A stretch of DNA of 64,000 nt from Rikenella sp031549665 (GCA_031549665.1 JAVBPJ010000007.1:109090-173089), one strand, 5' to 3'. Shown: positions 33,538 to 45,300, counted from the stretch's first letter. Translations and numbers: made by a program. Notes: generated from the letters alone by a model not told the origin.

Positions 33538-34119
33538 TTACTTGCCGGCAGCGGCTGCTGCGGCGGCACCGCGGGCGGCGCGGGTCATGCGGACGGCGCA
33601 GATGGCGGTGGTGGCGGGGGTGAGCAGGGTCAACCCGGGGATGTTCAAGTCGCCCACGAAGATCGATTTGCCCAGTTCGAGGGCGGTTACGTCGATGTCG
33701 ATCGTGTCGGGCAGGTCTTTCACCAGGCCTTGTACGCGCAGTTGGCGTTTGCTCAGAATGAGTTTACCCCCCGTTTTCACCCCCTCCGAGTTGCCGGAAA
33801 GTACCACGGGCAGGTCGATGGCCACGGGCTTTTTGGGGTCTACGCGGTAGAAGTCGATATGAAGCGGCGCTTCGGTAACGGGGTGGAATTGGATTTCGCG
33901 CATGACGGCGTTCTCTTTTTTACCGCCGGCGTTGATCTCAACAATGTACGAGTGGGGCGTGTAGATAAGTCCTTTGAGCTCGGGGGTCGAAACCGAAAAA
34001 TGGATGGTTTCTCCGTTTCCGTACAGCGCGCACGGAACGGCTTCTTCGCGGCGCACCGCTTTGCTCGATTTTTTGCCGAATTCGGTACGCATGGTACCGT
34101 TGATAGCGAGGGTTTTCAT
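33538..34119 (-). CDS. rplY: Ribosomal protein L25/Ctc
   Basis: 5S rRNA-binding ribosomal protein of the long (CTC) form, 193 residues. The N-terminal L25 domain (KTLAINGTMRTEFGKKSSKAVRREEAVPCALYG) is followed by the TL5-type C-terminal beta domain (HIDFYRVDPKKPVAIDLPVVLSG, VQGLVKDLPDTIDIDVTAL). It ends in an Ala-rich tail (about ten Ala). It is the first gene of the rplY-pth-hslR operon. Confidence 0.96.
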   Translation of the reverse strand: MKTLAINGTMRTEFGKKSSKAVRREEAVPCALYGNGETIHFSVSTPELKGLIYTPHSYIVEINAGGKKENAVMREIQFHPVTEAPLHIDFYRVDPKKPVAIDLPVVLSGNSEGVKTGGKLILSKRQLRVQGLVKDLPDTIDIDVTALELGKSIFVGDLNIPGLTLLTPATTAICAVRMTRAARGAAAAAAAGK

Positions 34120-34191
34120 GTAGATGTTCGGTGTTGTGGCGTTACTCAGTCCTGCGCCTTTGGCAGGCCCCCATCACGCCGTTTCGGAGGG

Positions 34192-34199
34192 CAAAGGTA
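34192..34199 (-). promoter_or_regulatory. Promoter -7 element for rplY-pth-hslR
   Basis: TACCTTTG on the minus strand, giving a leader of about 65-70 nt. The leader holds a small hairpin (CCTGC with GCAGG, 34151-34167 region) that could be a ribosomal-protein leader structure. Confidence 0.5.
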
Positions 34200-34200
34200 A

Positions 34201-35760
34201 CTATTTTTTCTTTTTAACCAACCCCAACCCCACGCGAACCAGCGCCCGCATGCCCGACGAGACGCACCACAGCATCGCCCCGCTCAGGGTGGTGTAGAGC
34301 AGCGTAAGCACGGCGGCCTGCACCAGCCAACTGCTCCAGTCGGTGGCTTCGGGCAGTCGGAGTACGTCGGCGAACAGCCAATAGCTGGCCGCGATGGCTG
34401 CGGCGAGCGTCAGCAGCAGTTTGCCGAAAGTGAGCCAGTAGGCGAGCGACGGCTCCCTGAATCCCTTGCGGAACAGGAAGATCGGTTTCCAGATCACCAC
34501 GAAAAGCGAGGTGCTGACCGCCGTTCCGGCCACCACCCCCACAATGCCGTAGTAGTAACCGGCCGTGAGCGAGACGGCGATGTTCAGCCCCGCTTCGCAC
34601 CACGAGGCCCACACGTCCTGGAACAGGCCGTAGCCGTTCAAAAAGTATTGGGCCGTTTGCCGGATGATGGATACGAAGAGGTTGAAAGCGAGGATGCCGA
34701 TCACCCAGTTTGAATAGACGACGTATTTGTCAGAGTCTTTCAGCCAGATGGGCAGCAGCGGAACGATCAGCACGAAAAAGCCGAAAGCGACGATCCCTCC
34801 GATCCAAAAGTAGAGGGCGTTGAACTGCCAGAACACGCTTTTGGTCTTTTGGCGGTTTCCCTCCTGGATCAGGTCGCCCACGCCGGCGTAGCTGTTCGAC
34901 AGCGCTCCCGCGATCAGGGTGGTTACGCGGCTTGTAAGCAGCGTGTAGTTGGTGTAGTAGGCCACCGAGGCTACCCCCATCAGCAACTGGATGATGATCG
35001 GGTCGGACTGCTGCAGCACGAACGTGCCGATTTTGTGCGAAAAGATGCGTTTGACGTTGGCGAAAATATTGCCGTATTTTTTCCGCACGGCCCGCCCTTG
35101 CCGCACCGAGGCGCGCAGCCAGGGGTATTCGCGGCGCACCACCACCTCGAGCCAGACGGAGAAGACGACCCCGAAAAGGATTTCCAATCCCAGCCACGCC
35201 ACATAGCCCATGTCGAGGTAGATCAGCCCGGCCATTTGGGCCAGGGTTTTTACGATCTGGCACGTGCCGATCAGCACGTTCACCTTGTATCCTTTCTGGT
35301 TGGCGACCAGCAGGTTTTGCTTGTAGTTGACCCAGTAGCTCAGCAGGGTGGTGAACAGGAACGAGAAGAAGGCGAGGTAGATCAGCCGCAGGTCGAGTCC
35401 CAGGGCGATGTCGTCCTCGAAAATTTTGGGGATAAAGGCCGAAAAGATAAGTCCTCCGCCTACCAGCGCGATTCCCACCCACCGGAACAGGTAGCCGAAC
35501 AGCGAGACGATTTCGGTGATCTCGCGCTGCTGTTTCTTGAACAGGGGTTGGTAAAGGGCCTGCGCCACGGCGGTCGATATGCCGAGTTCCATCAGGTTCA
35601 GCATGCCGATGTAGGAGATGGCCAGCGCGCTCAATCCGACCAGGTTTTCGCCGAGCGTGTCCAGGAATACGCTCCGCGAGAAGAAGTTCACCAGCGACAG
35701 GGCCAGGGTGAACAGGAACGAGATTTTGGCGTTCTTGATGCTGTATCCTAATCGCGACAT
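34201..35760 (-). CDS. Polysaccharide flippase (Wzx/MATE-like)
   Basis: A 519-residue integral membrane protein with about 12-14 hydrophobic helices and a basic C-terminus (GLVKKKK). It begins SIKNAKISFLFTLALSLVNFFSRSVFLDTLG, followed by GLSALAISYIGMLNLMELGIST, typical of Bacteroidetes Wzx-like oligosaccharide-lipid flippases. It probably exports a lipid-linked glycan. Its start overlaps the end of the upstream glycosyltransferase gene by 13 nt, so the two are coupled. The repeat unit it moves is unknown. Confidence 0.87.
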   Translation of the reverse strand: MSRLGYSIKNAKISFLFTLALSLVNFFSRSVFLDTLGENLVGLSALAISYIGMLNLMELGISTAVAQALYQPLFKKQQREITEIVSLFGYLFRWVGIALVGGGLIFSAFIPKIFEDDIALGLDLRLIYLAFFSFLFTTLLSYWVNYKQNLLVANQKGYKVNVLIGTCQIVKTLAQMAGLIYLDMGYVAWLGLEILFGVVFSVWLEVVVRREYPWLRASVRQGRAVRKKYGNIFANVKRIFSHKIGTFVLQQSDPIIIQLLMGVASVAYYTNYTLLTSRVTTLIAGALSNSYAGVGDLIQEGNRQKTKSVFWQFNALYFWIGGIVAFGFFVLIVPLLPIWLKDSDKYVVYSNWVIGILAFNLFVSIIRQTAQYFLNGYGLFQDVWASWCEAGLNIAVSLTAGYYYGIVGVVAGTAVSTSLFVVIWKPIFLFRKGFREPSLAYWLTFGKLLLTLAAAIAASYWLFADVLRLPEATDWSSWLVQAAVLTLLYTTLSGAMLWCVSSGMRALVRVGLGLVKKKK

Positions 35761-36662
35761 GGGGCGGCGGAGTGATGTTCCCAGGCGATTTCATTGACCA
35801 TGCGCCAGGTGTTGTACTGGCGCCGTTTTTCAATGTCTCCGCCGAATTGCCCGATCAGCACGTGGATCGAGTAGCCCGCCTGCAGCAGCAGGTACACCAT
35901 GCGGGCGTAGCGCTCGCCGTGTGTTTTGGCGTAGTAGGTGTATTTGCTTTCGAGCAACATTTGCAACTTCTTGGCCGATACGTTGTTGGACTGTCCGGCC
36001 AGGTGGATTACCCGTGCGCGGGGTACCGAAACGATGCGGTAGCCCGCCCGCCGGATCCGGTGGCAGAGTTCCATGTCCTCGTAGTACATGAAGAAATCGG
36101 GGTCGAAGCCGACGGGAACGACCAGGGCGCGGCGAACCATCAGGTCGGCGCCGGAGAGGTAGCCCACCCGGCGCGGTTCCGGGTCGTAGTTAAAGGTGCT
36201 GTAGGGGCCGCGTAGCGACCGTTTCCAGGCGGTGGGCAGCAGATCGGCCAGCTCCCACCACACGTTGTGGAGCGGGCCGAACGAGTGGGCCGCCTGTTGG
36301 TCGGCGTCGAGCAGGTTGCCGCCCACGGCTCCCGCATCGGGGTGTTGGTCGAGGTAATCGCACAGCACGCGGGCTGCGTTGTGGATCGAACGGGTGTCGG
36401 AGTTCAGGAACCAGACGTATTCGCCCCGGGCCTGTTGCAGGCCGAGGTTGTTGGCCCGTCCGAACCCCAGGTTGGATCCGCTTTGGATCACCTGCACGGT
36501 GGGGAATTCGGCACGCACCATCCCTTCCGAGCCGTCGTCCGAGGCGTTGTCCACCACAATGACCTCGCAGGCCAGCCCTTCGCTCCAGTACAGCAGCGAG
36601 GACAGGCACTCCCGCAGCAATTCGCGGGTGTTGTAGCTGACAATGATGATCGACAGTTTCAT
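35748..36662 (-). CDS. Glycosyltransferase family 2 (rhamnosyltransferase-like)
   Basis: A 304-residue GT-A enzyme starting at the ATG at 36662 (MKLSIIIVSYNTRELL). DNASDDGSEGMV and LNSDTRSIHNAA (the DXD-like NSDT) are donor-binding motifs; YLSGADLMVRR and FFMYYEDMELCHRIRRAGYRIVSVP fit the WbbL/rhamnosyltransferase subgroup. A C-terminal part (about 225-304) carries hydrophobic stretches that may associate with membrane. Its start overlaps the stop of the preceding GT2 gene (ATGA). Confidence 0.9.
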   Translation of the reverse strand: MKLSIIIVSYNTRELLRECLSSLLYWSEGLACEVIVVDNASDDGSEGMVRAEFPTVQVIQSGSNLGFGRANNLGLQQARGEYVWFLNSDTRSIHNAARVLCDYLDQHPDAGAVGGNLLDADQQAAHSFGPLHNVWWELADLLPTAWKRSLRGPYSTFNYDPEPRRVGYLSGADLMVRRALVVPVGFDPDFFMYYEDMELCHRIRRAGYRIVSVPRARVIHLAGQSNNVSAKKLQMLLESKYTYYAKTHGERYARMVYLLLQAGYSIHVLIGQFGGDIEKRRQYNTWRMVNEIAWEHHSAAPCRD

Positions 36663-37642
36663 CGTTCGAGCAGTTGGTAACAGGCCATCACTCCGCGGGA
36701 ATAAACGCGGCCGAGGAATCGGGGCATCCCGAAGCTGTGGCTCAGCGCGTGGTTCAACAGGGAGAGCCGCAATTCGCGGTAGGGGAGTTGCTTGGCGTGG
36801 AGCCAGAGGCGGTTGAAAAAGAGCCGCTTGTCTTTGCGCGAAAGGTCGCTCTGAAGCAGGCTTTTCAGGCAAAAAACGGCCTGTTCGGCGGCCACCCGCC
36901 TCAGGTTCGGATCGCTTTCGGCGCGTAGCGTCCCGACGATCCAGTCCAGCGAATCGAGTTTGGCCAGGCTCACCGAAGAGCGGGTGGTGGACCCCTCCCG
37001 CAGGTTGTGGCAGTAGGTGATTTCGGGCAGCGTGGCGACGAGCCGCACGGCGGGGTAGGCCGTCAGGCACCACCACAGGTCTTCGTAGAGCAGTCCTTCC
37101 CGGAAGAACAGCTTGTTTTGAACGATAAATTCCCTGCGTATCAGCTTGTTGGCTACGTTCGAAAAGTTGAGTTCGTCGAAATGGGACTCGATCTTGGCCC
37201 GGCGGTAGAGCGGCCTGTCGGGGCGGTAGTACGAGGTGATCCGGGCGGTCAGATTGGGCGACACGCGCCGGAAATTCCCCTGTACCCAGTCGACGGGCTG
37301 TCCCTCGGCCGCGGTTGCGGCCTGCATCAGGCTGGCCAGGGCTTCGGGTTCGAGGCGGTCGTCGGCATCGAGGCAAAAAATCCACGTTCCGGTCGCCTCG
37401 GCCAGGGCCGTGTTGCGCGCGGCGGCCTGTCCCCGGTTGCGGGTGTGGCGCAGCAGGCGGATGCACCCTCCGCGCGGATGTTCCCGCTGCAGGGCTTCGA
37501 CCACGTCCGCCGACCCGTCCCCGCCGCAATCGTCCACCGCCAGGCACTCGATTTCGGGCCACGACTGGTCGAGTACCGAACGCAGGCATGCCTCGATCCA
37601 GGGCCGATCGCGGTAGAAAGGAATAATTACGCTGAGAACCAT
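36659..37642 (-). CDS. Glycosyltransferase family 2
   Basis: A 327-residue GT-A enzyme from the ATG at 37642 (MVLSVIIPFYRDRPWIEACL). LAVDDCGGDGSADVVEAL and the DXD motif in IFCLDADDRLEPEAL mark the nucleotide-sugar site; NKLIRREFI and GLLYEDLWWC follow. It is the first gene of the GT2-GT2-flippase operon. The initiation codon lies only 7 nt after the -7 promoter element. Confidence 0.9.
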   Translation of the reverse strand: MVLSVIIPFYRDRPWIEACLRSVLDQSWPEIECLAVDDCGGDGSADVVEALQREHPRGGCIRLLRHTRNRGQAAARNTALAEATGTWIFCLDADDRLEPEALASLMQAATAAEGQPVDWVQGNFRRVSPNLTARITSYYRPDRPLYRRAKIESHFDELNFSNVANKLIRREFIVQNKLFFREGLLYEDLWWCLTAYPAVRLVATLPEITYCHNLREGSTTRSSVSLAKLDSLDWIVGTLRAESDPNLRRVAAEQAVFCLKSLLQSDLSRKDKRLFFNRLWLHAKQLPYRELRLSLLNHALSHSFGMPRFLGRVYSRGVMACYQLLER

Positions 37643-37649
37643 CGTTTCG

Positions 37650-37680
37650 CAAAGGTACGATTTTGGGGATTGTCTCCAAA
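37650..37680 (-). promoter_or_regulatory. Promoter of the GT2-flippase operon
   Basis: On the minus strand TTTG (37677-37680), 19 bp, TACCTTTG (37650-37657), then 7 nt to the ATG. Near-perfect consensus; the predicted start is at or next to the initiation codon. Confidence 0.85.
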
Positions 37681-37692
37681 AAAGTATATTTG
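37662..37692 (+). promoter_or_regulatory. Promoter of gtrA
   Basis: TTTG (37662-37665), 19 bp, TATATTTG (37685-37692), then 5 nt to the ATG. It overlaps the opposing promoter, so the two -33 boxes lie between the two -7 boxes. Confidence 0.85.
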
Positions 37693-37697
37693 TGGTA

Positions 37698-38126
37698 ATG
37701 AATTCGCAGTGGGTATCTCGTTTCCTTAAATTCGGACTGGTCGGCGCCATCGGTTTTGTGGTCGATTTCGGCGTTACGGCGCTATTGCGCGACGGACTCC
37801 ATGTGCAGGAATTTGTGGCCAACACGGTGGGATTCAGCGTTGCAGCCACGTCGAACTACCTGCTGAACCGTTGGTGGACCTGGCGCAGCCACTCGCGTCA
37901 GGTGTTGCGCGAATACCTCAAGTACATCGTGGTGTCGGTCGTCGGACTGGGGATCAACACGGCGGTGATCTACCTGTGGATGGCCCTCACGCCCGAGGTG
38001 CTGCACCTGGGCGGCCTTTCGATCGCCCATTTCTGGATCGGGAAGGTGCTGGCCACGGGGGTGGTGATGGTGTGGAACTTTTTGGCCAACCACTTTTACA
38101 CCTTCCGCTCGACCGGCAAAGGGTGA
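37698..38126 (+). CDS. GtrA-family membrane protein
   Basis: A 142-residue protein with four transmembrane helices (KFGLVGAIGFVVDFGVTALL, VANTVGFSVAATSNYLLNRWWTW, YIVVSVVGLGINTAVIYLWM, IGKVLATGVVMVWNFLANHFYTF), the classic GtrA pattern. GtrA proteins are proposed to flip polyprenyl-linked glucose or to act in cell-wall glycan modification. It is divergent from the GT2-flippase operon and probably functionally linked. The stop is one nt from the convergent pdxB stop. Confidence 0.9.
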   Translation: MNSQWVSRFLKFGLVGAIGFVVDFGVTALLRDGLHVQEFVANTVGFSVAATSNYLLNRWWTWRSHSRQVLREYLKYIVVSVVGLGINTAVIYLWMALTPEVLHLGGLSIAHFWIGKVLATGVVMVWNFLANHFYTFRSTGKG

Positions 38127-38127
38127 T

Positions 38128-39132
38128 TTAGCAAAATTCTTGTCGAAAAACGTAGTTGGAACGAAGCTCTTCGAAGGCTTCGGGCCGCTGGCGCAACGCC
38201 CGGTCGTCGGATTCGATGGCGTAGCGGCCGGATAATTCGCGCCGGAAATCGTCCCACGTGTCGACGCGGGGGCGGTCGGCGGCGGGAACTTCGGCAGGGT
38301 ACCACCCGTCGAATCCGTCGATCCCCAGCGCGCGGGCCACTCCCCGCACCGCCAGGGCCGTCCCCATCGCTTTCCCCTGCACCGAGTACCCGGCAATGTG
38401 CGGAGTGGCGATGGCCGCGGCGTTTAGCAGGGCGGGGTCGATGGCCGGTTCGTTGCGCCAGACGTCGAGCGCGGCGTTTTTCAGTCGGCCGTTTTGCAGG
38501 GCGGCGAGCAGGGCCGGTTCTTCGACCACCTCGCCGCGCGAACTGTTCAGAAACAGGCTGCCGGGTTTCATGCGTTCGAAAAACGATCGGGAAGCCATCC
38601 CGACGGTCGATTCGTCCAGCCAGGGGTGTAGCGTAACGATGTCGGCGCGGGCAAGCAGTTCGTCTTGGAAGACGAATCCGTCGTTCCCCTCCCGCGCGGC
38701 CCGCGGCGGATCGCACGCCAGGGTTTGGAACCCGAAGCGGCGGGCCAGCGCCTGCACGGCGCTTCCCACGGCCCCCGCGCCCACAATGCCGAGGGTTTGT
38801 CCGGGTTCTCCGCCCAGCGCATCGATGGCGGCGAAGACCCATTGGGCCACGGCGCGGGCGTTGCATCCGGCGGAGGTGATCACGCGGATTCCCGCCCGGG
38901 CGCAATAGTCCGTGTCGATGTGGTCGTAACCGATGGTGGCCGTGGCGATCACCCGCACACGGCTTCCGGCCAGCAACGCGGCATCGCAGCGGGTGCGGGT
39001 GCGGACAATCAGCACGTCGGCATCGGCCACATCAACGCCGCCGATGGCGGTCCCGCTCATGTAGCGAACTTCGGCGTAGGGTTCGAAAATCCCGCGCAGG
39101 AAAGGAATTTTGTCGTCGGCAACGATCTTCAT
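38128..39132 (-). CDS. pdxB: 4-phosphoerythronate dehydrogenase
   Basis: Second step of DXP-dependent pyridoxal phosphate synthesis. It has 334 residues, starting MKIVADDKIPFLRGIFEPYAEV, the PdxB signature. ATATIGYDHIDTDYC, SAGCNARAVAQWVFAAI, the NAD loop GIVGAGAVGSAVQALA, HPWLDESTVGM and the catalytic His region in ATPHIAGYSVQGK all fit. A C-terminal dimerization part (about 255-334) distinguishes it from SerA-type enzymes. It lies 97 nt after hisS on the same strand. Confidence 0.95.
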   Translation of the reverse strand: MKIVADDKIPFLRGIFEPYAEVRYMSGTAIGGVDVADADVLIVRTRTRCDAALLAGSRVRVIATATIGYDHIDTDYCARAGIRVITSAGCNARAVAQWVFAAIDALGGEPGQTLGIVGAGAVGSAVQALARRFGFQTLACDPPRAAREGNDGFVFQDELLARADIVTLHPWLDESTVGMASRSFFERMKPGSLFLNSSRGEVVEEPALLAALQNGRLKNAALDVWRNEPAIDPALLNAAAIATPHIAGYSVQGKAMGTALAVRGVARALGIDGFDGWYPAEVPAADRPRVDTWDDFRRELSGRYAIESDDRALRQRPEAFEELRSNYVFRQEFC

Positions 39133-39229
39133 TCAACGCACGGCATTAAGGGAATACGGCTCGTAAGGCTTGAATAAGGGGTTCCGGAGAGGGGCTTCCC
39201 TCGAAAGAGGAGGAGTTCCGTCCGGTATC

Positions 39230-40621
39230 CTATTGAAAAAAGGCGGCGAGTTGGTCGAAACCGACGCTCTGTTGTTCTCCGCTCACAATGTTTTTGACGG
39301 TGGCCTGCCGGTTCTGCACTTCGCTCTCGCCGATGAAGACGAGGTAGCGGATGTTGCGTTTTTCGGCGTATTCGAACTGTTTTTTCATTTTGGCCGCCTC
39401 GGGGTAGAGTTCCGCGCCGATGCCCGCCTTGCGAAGCAGGGCGGCCCGGCGCATGGCTTCGAGCAGCTCGGGGCCTCCGAAATTCACGAACAGTACGTCC
39501 ACGCCGCGGGCGGTGTCGGCGGGGAAGAGGTCGAGCCCCAGCAGCACGTCGTAAATGCGATCGGCGCCGAACGAAATGCCCACGCCCGACACGTCGGGCA
39601 GGCCGAAAATTCCGGTGAGGTTGTCGTAACGTCCTCCGCCGCAGATACTTCCCATGGAATAGTCGAGCGCTTTGACCTCGAAAATGGCTCCGGTGTAGTA
39701 GTTCAGCCCCCGGGCCAGCGACAGGTCGAGTTCGACGGGAAGGGTCGTTCCCAGTCCCTCCAGGGTGTCGAGTACCGAGGCGGCTTCGTCGATCCCCTGC
39801 GCCCCAACGGCGCTGTGCGCACCGATGATGGCGCGGATGGCGGCCAGCTTTTCGCGGTTGGTGCCGCTCAGGGCGAGGATGGGGGCCAGTTTGGCCACGG
39901 CTTCGGGGGTCAGGCCGCGCTCGAGCAGTTCGGCGTTCACGGCTTCGAGGCCGATCTTGTCGAGCTTGTCGATCGCTACGGTGATGTCGACCATCCGGTC
40001 GGCAAACCCGATGGTTTCGGCAATGCCGTAAAGGATTTTGCGGTTGTTGAGCTTCAGCGCCACGCGGATGCCAAGGGCGGCGAAGACCTCTTCGACAATC
40101 TGTACCAGTTCCACTTCGCCCAGCAGCGAGTTGGAACCCACCACGTCCACGTCGCACTGGTAAAACTCGCGGTAACGCCCCTTTTGGGGGCGGTCGGCCC
40201 GCCAAACGGGCTGGATCTGGTAGCGTTTGAAGGGGAAGGTCAGTTCATTGCGGTGTTGCACGACGTAGCGTGCGAAGGGTACGGTGAGGTCGTAGCGCAA
40301 GCCCTTTTCGCAAAGGCGTGCGGCGAGGGTTCCCAGTCCGGCTCCCTCTTCCGATCCCCCGGAGGCCGAAGCGAACTCCTGGGCGCCGATGCCGCGGGTG
40401 AAGTCTCCCGAATTGAGGAGTTTGAACAGCAGCTTGTCGCCCTCTTCGCCGTATTTTCCGAGCAGGGTGGACAGGTTTTCCATCGCGGGGGTCTCGATGG
40501 GTTGGTAGCCGTAGCGTTTGAAGACTTCCCGGATGGTGTCGAACAGGTAGTTGCGCCGGGCCATCTCGACGGGCGAGAAGTCGCGGGTGCCTTTGGGTAT
40601 GGAGGGTTTTTGAGCGGCCAT
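39230..40621 (-). CDS. hisS: Histidyl-tRNA synthetase
   Basis: Class II synthetase, 463 residues. It begins KPSIPKGTRDFSPVEMARRNYLF (motif 1 region); motif 2 RPQKGRYREFYQCDVDVVG, the His-binding LARGLNYYTGAIFEVKA and motif 3 GVGISFGADRIYDVL are all present. A C-terminal anticodon-binding domain covers about 360-463. Its ATG is 3 nt after the natural end of the ettA reading frame, so the two are co-transcribed. Confidence 0.97.
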   Translation of the reverse strand: MAAQKPSIPKGTRDFSPVEMARRNYLFDTIREVFKRYGYQPIETPAMENLSTLLGKYGEEGDKLLFKLLNSGDFTRGIGAQEFASASGGSEEGAGLGTLAARLCEKGLRYDLTVPFARYVVQHRNELTFPFKRYQIQPVWRADRPQKGRYREFYQCDVDVVGSNSLLGEVELVQIVEEVFAALGIRVALKLNNRKILYGIAETIGFADRMVDITVAIDKLDKIGLEAVNAELLERGLTPEAVAKLAPILALSGTNREKLAAIRAIIGAHSAVGAQGIDEAASVLDTLEGLGTTLPVELDLSLARGLNYYTGAIFEVKALDYSMGSICGGGRYDNLTGIFGLPDVSGVGISFGADRIYDVLLGLDLFPADTARGVDVLFVNFGGPELLEAMRRAALLRKAGIGAELYPEAAKMKKQFEYAEKRNIRYLVFIGESEVQNRQATVKNIVSGEQQSVGFDQLAAFFQ

Positions 40622-40624
40622 CGG

Positions 40625-40693
40625 TTATTCGACCAGTTTGCGGTATTTGATGCGGTGGGGTTGGACGTCGCCCAGCCGTTTTTTCTTGTTCTC

Positions 40694-40696
<3 letters not shown>
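40625..40696 (-). other. Detached 3' codons of ettA beyond an in-frame stop
   Basis: After the TAA at 40694-40696 the same frame continues for 23 sense codons, ENKKKRLGDVQPHRIKYRKLVE being the readable part, and then stops at 40625. This matches the expected EttA C-terminus (EY-E-E-x-KKxRLG...RIKYKxI). The TAA sits where a Glu codon is expected (GAA to TAA is one base). Confidence 0.85.
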
Positions 40697-42301
<1,605 letters not shown>

Positions 42302-42326
42302 TGTGTTGGAAAAGTGTGTGCGTAGG

Positions 42327-45300
42327 TTATCGGGCCGAGGGAACCGACAGGTTTTTTTTGCTGGCGGCGGCTTTGTAGTCCGTTCCGACGGTTTTTTGGG
42401 GTGCGGCTCCGCTCTTCAGGGGAACCAGCGCGAATCCGAACCGGTAGTTGCGCGTGGCGGGAAGCAGGTACTGAATCTGCGGCATGGCGCCCCAGCTGTC
42501 GTCGCCTCCCAGGCCCATCATGCGGTGGTCGATGCAGAGTTCGACGAAATCGCGCGGAACGATGTCGGAGGTGTGGGTCTGCTTTTTCGTCACGTTTTCA
42601 GCTTTGCTCTCGTCGCGCGGGTCTTCCGGTGCGCGGTTGGGCCACTGATAGGGGCGTGTGGACTCCTGCCCGTCGAAATCTTCGACGCTGTTGCGCAGGG
42701 CGTTGAATTCAAACACTCCGTCGCCTTCGACCAGCAGGCCCGATCCGTTCTTGCGGGTGAGGGCCAGCCAGCGGGTGTCGGTGTGGTGGCCGGTCTCCTG
42801 CGGACGGACGTAGTCGAAATTTTCGACCGAGGCGTCGCTTTGGTACAGCCCCACGTTGGCGGCGTAGTTGCGGTCCCAGTAGTTCTCTTCGGGACCGCGG
42901 CCGAAGTAGAGCAGCTTGCCGGCGTCGGCACTCAGGCGCATCCGCATGCCCAGGCGGGGAATCAGGCTTTTGGTGTTCGGAGCGCCGACAAAGTGGTAGT
43001 CGGCGTAAAGGGCCCCGTTGGGGAAGATGGTGTAGTCGACCACCAGTTTGGCCCCCTCGGGCAGTTCGTAAAGAACGGCAACCCATCCGTTTTCGCCGTC
43101 TTGCTCAGCCACGACCTGTTTGGCGTTCAGCTTCATCGAGGCCTGCTTCCACGGCTGGCATTGCGCGGGCATTCCCCAGCCGTAGTCGTTGTCGGTGGGG
43201 CCCCGCCAGAAGTTGGGGCGCAATCCTCCGCCGTCGGCCAGCAGTTCCATGCCGTTCGAACGGTACGAAACCAGTTGCCCGGTGGTTTTGTCGAAGTCGA
43301 TGCCGAATCCTTTGCCGGTGATTTCGATCAGGCTGCCCGACTGGTCGATTTGAACCGATCCGGTGGCGGTCAGCGCCCGTTTCGGGGCCTCGACGGGGAG
43401 TTTGAACTGATCTTCGGCCACCACGTAGCCTGCTTTCAGCAGTCCCTTGTCGGCTTTGGCGGCAACGGTAAATTGAACGAAGTATTCCACGCCGGCCTCG
43501 GGAGCGAGTCCGCTCACGGGAACGGCGACGGCCTGCGTGCCGTCGGGTTTGAGGTTCGAGGCGATCACCCCTTCGCGTACTTTTTTGTCGTTGGCCAGGA
43601 CGGCGTACTTGATGACGTACTGGTCGAGCGGGGTGAAGTCGTAGATGTTTTTCATCTCGAACTTGCCGGCGGCCAGGTCGGTGGCGGTGAACCAAACGTA
43701 CTGGTACATTTTCTTCACCTCTTTCAGGCCGGGTTTCGGGGTGCGGTCGGCGTTCACCACGCCGTTGCAAACGAAGTTGCCGTCCGAGGGGGCATTCACG
43801 CCGAAGTCGCCTCCGTAGGCCCAGAATTCACGGCCGTCGGCGGTTTCCTGCAACAGCCCCTGGTCGGCCCAGTCCCAAATGAATCCGCCCTGCAGGTTGG
43901 GGTAGCGGTAGATCACTTCCCATGTGTCGCGGAAGTTGCCGGTGGAGTTCCCCATGGCGTGCGCGTATTCGCAGGTGATGTAGGGCCGCTCGGTCTTCAT
44001 CCGCCCCCAGCGGGCCAGGGCGGAAGGGGTCGGGTACATGGGGCAGAAGATGTCGGTGTTCCACTCCAGAATGGCCCGTTCGTACTGCACCGGACGGTGC
44101 TTTTCAATGTTCTTCATCCACAGGTAGGTTTCGTAGAAGTTGTACCCGTTACCGGCTTCGTTGCCCAGCGACCAGAGCATCACCGAGGGGTAGTTTTTGG
44201 CCTGGTGGTACATGGCTTGCGTGCGGTCCATGTGGGCGTTGTAGAAACGGCGGTCGTTCCCGAGCGTTTGCCCCGCCGACAGGTTGTATCCCATGCCGTG
44301 CGATTCGATGTTGGCCTCGTTGCACAGGTAGAACCCGTACTGGTCGGCCAGTTCGTAGAAGCGGCGCTGCTGCGGGTAGTGCGACAGGCGGATGGCGTTG
44401 ATGTTGTTCCGCTTCATCAGCCGGAAATCTTCGACGATGGTGGCTTCGTCCAGCACGTGGCCCGTTTTTTCGTGGTGTTCGTGATAGTTCACCCCTTTGA
44501 TGTAGACCCGTTTTCCGTTGACATAGTACTGGTTGCCCTTGATTTCGGAGGTGCGGAAACCTACTTTGACCGAGCTGTATTCGGTGAAGGTGCCTTCCTG
44601 CTTGATCTTCAGCACCAGGTTGTATAGGTAGGGGCTTTCGGCGCTCCAGGTGTGGACGTTTTTGAAGGCGTCGGCGTTCTGTACGGCTGTGCGCACGAAC
44701 CGGACGGTGTCGGTGCAGCCGCCGTCGAGCAGGATCTCTTTGTAGGAATAGTCGACCATGGTGCCGGAGGCGTCTTCCAGCTCGAACCACACCTGCATGC
44801 GGCCCGAGGGGCGCACAAAGCTGTTTTTCATGACGATCGCCAGGTCGAGGATCCCGTTTTTGTAGGTGGAATCGAGGGTCGAGATCACCTGCAGATCGTC
44901 GATGTGTACCTTGGGCTGCGAGTAGATGTATACGTCGCGCTCAATGCCGCTCATCCGCCAAAAATCCTGGCATTCGAGGTACGAACCGGTACTCCAGCGG
45001 TACACTTCCAGGGCCAGGGTGTTGGTGCCGGTAACCAGGTGGTCGTTGAGTTTGAAGTCGGCGGCGTCTTTCGAATCTTCGGTGTAGCCGACCTTTTTGC
45101 CGTTCAGGTAGACGTAGGTTCCCGACTTGATCCCGCACAGGCGCAGAAATACGTCGCGGTCTTTCAGCTCAAGGGGGGCTTCGAAGGTGGTGCGGTAGAG
45201 GCCCACGGGTACCGCTTCGGGCAGGTAGGGGACGACCGGGGTTTTGGGCGAAAAGTCGTAGGGCTGGTTCACGTAGATGGGCGATCCGTAGCCGCTGAGT

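Noticed and set aside
34201..38126. Glycosyltransferase/flippase group as a full capsule locus
   Set aside because: Only two GT2 genes, one flippase and gtrA are present; no polymerase, export or priming transferase genes are in the window.
39133..39229. Possible tRNA or RNA between pdxB and hisS
   Set aside because: No cloverleaf can be drawn; only a small imperfect hairpin is present.
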